Positions 63,937-64,000 of a DNA stretch of 64,000 bases are shown piece after piece. Source of the stretch: Rhizobium sp. FY34. Its GTDB lineage: Bacteria; Pseudomonadota; Alphaproteobacteria; Rhizobiales; Rhizobiaceae. The notes beneath the pieces were generated by a model. That model did no database searches. It saw only the letters and a list, made by a program, of their open reading frames with translations, and had not been told where the DNA came from. How positions within the stretch are numbered: the stretch's first letter is position 1; each line of letters opens with the position of its first letter. The position numbers were made by a program, and so were the translations under genes. The stretch is from assembly GCF_005222845.1 (NCBI RefSeq), contig NZ_STFZ01000034.1, positions 1 to 64,000 on the forward strand, in the 5' to 3' direction.

Positions 63937-64000
63937 CGGGGCGACCCAATCGCAGAAACAGCCTGCCGGGCTATCTTAAAGTCAGCGCGCGCCAGCCGGG

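Overview
The window is GC-rich chromosomal DNA of an alphaproteobacterium, most likely Rhizobiaceae (Agrobacterium/Rhizobium group). I infer this from the gene content (a betI-betB-betA choline cluster, a DUF3750 protein, a TIGR03808-type exported beta-helix protein, an EAL-CBS-GGDEF protein, an AnsA-like type II asparaginase, PatA/PatG-like protease) and from the many palindromic intergenic repeats, which look like the mosaic and REP-like repeats known from rhizobia. A tRNA-Gln, smc, ppdK and cysHDN point to a main replicon. No plasmid replication genes, CRISPR arrays or rRNA genes were seen.

Layout. 0-11 kb: the last codons of an IS110-type transposase, two paralogous lipoprotein L,D-transpeptidases, an exported alpha/beta hydrolase, an ATP-dependent DNA ligase with its ligase-associated exonuclease, a prlF-yhaV toxin-antitoxin (TA) module, an MFS drug exporter with a divergent MarR regulator, and a PAS-GAF-GGDEF protein. 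11-20 kb: a Tat-exported beta-helix protein, two glutathione transferases, a mazEF-type module behind a perfect inverted repeat, a DUF2087 protein, a LysR regulator, an asparaginase, a DUF3750 protein and a relict gene 3' end. 20-30 kb: an RHH-ParE TA module facing an autoregulated XRE protein, a quinone oxidoreductase, an EAL-CBS-GGDDF protein, and betI-betB-betA. A relE-xre TA pair lies antisense between betB and betA, and an excisionase-like/PIN module follows betA. 30-38 kb: a dctPQM TRAP transporter, then a compact three-gene locus. That locus encodes a subtilisin-like protease of the cyanobactin PatA/PatG family fused to a PatG-type C-terminal region, an 8-cysteine 93-residue polypeptide and a 69-residue protein. 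It converges on a stand-alone MprF-type aminoacyl-lipid transferase. 37-41 kb: sulfate assimilation genes cysH, cysD, cysN. 41-51 kb: a LacI regulator, a small lipoprotein, a carboxylesterase and a compact ugpB-A-E-Q-C-rpiR operon with a plausible Pho box. 51-64 kb: tRNA-Gln, a cupin, an MBL hydrolase, a DUF1499 protein, a glycosyltransferase, an orphan BrnA-like antitoxin, ppdK, an exported VOC protein, a lysozyme-inhibitor-like protein and smc.

Three themes stand out. First, there are five complete type II TA modules of five different architectures plus two antitoxin-like singletons in 64 kb; one module interrupts the bet operon. Second, inverted REP doublets recur at gene borders, and one repeat supplies the C-terminus of BetI. 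Third, the PatG-like protease with two small neighbours looks like an undescribed, possibly RiPP-like, peptide system without any visible heterocyclase. That is the best candidate for new biology here. All calls come from reading the sequence; no database search was run.
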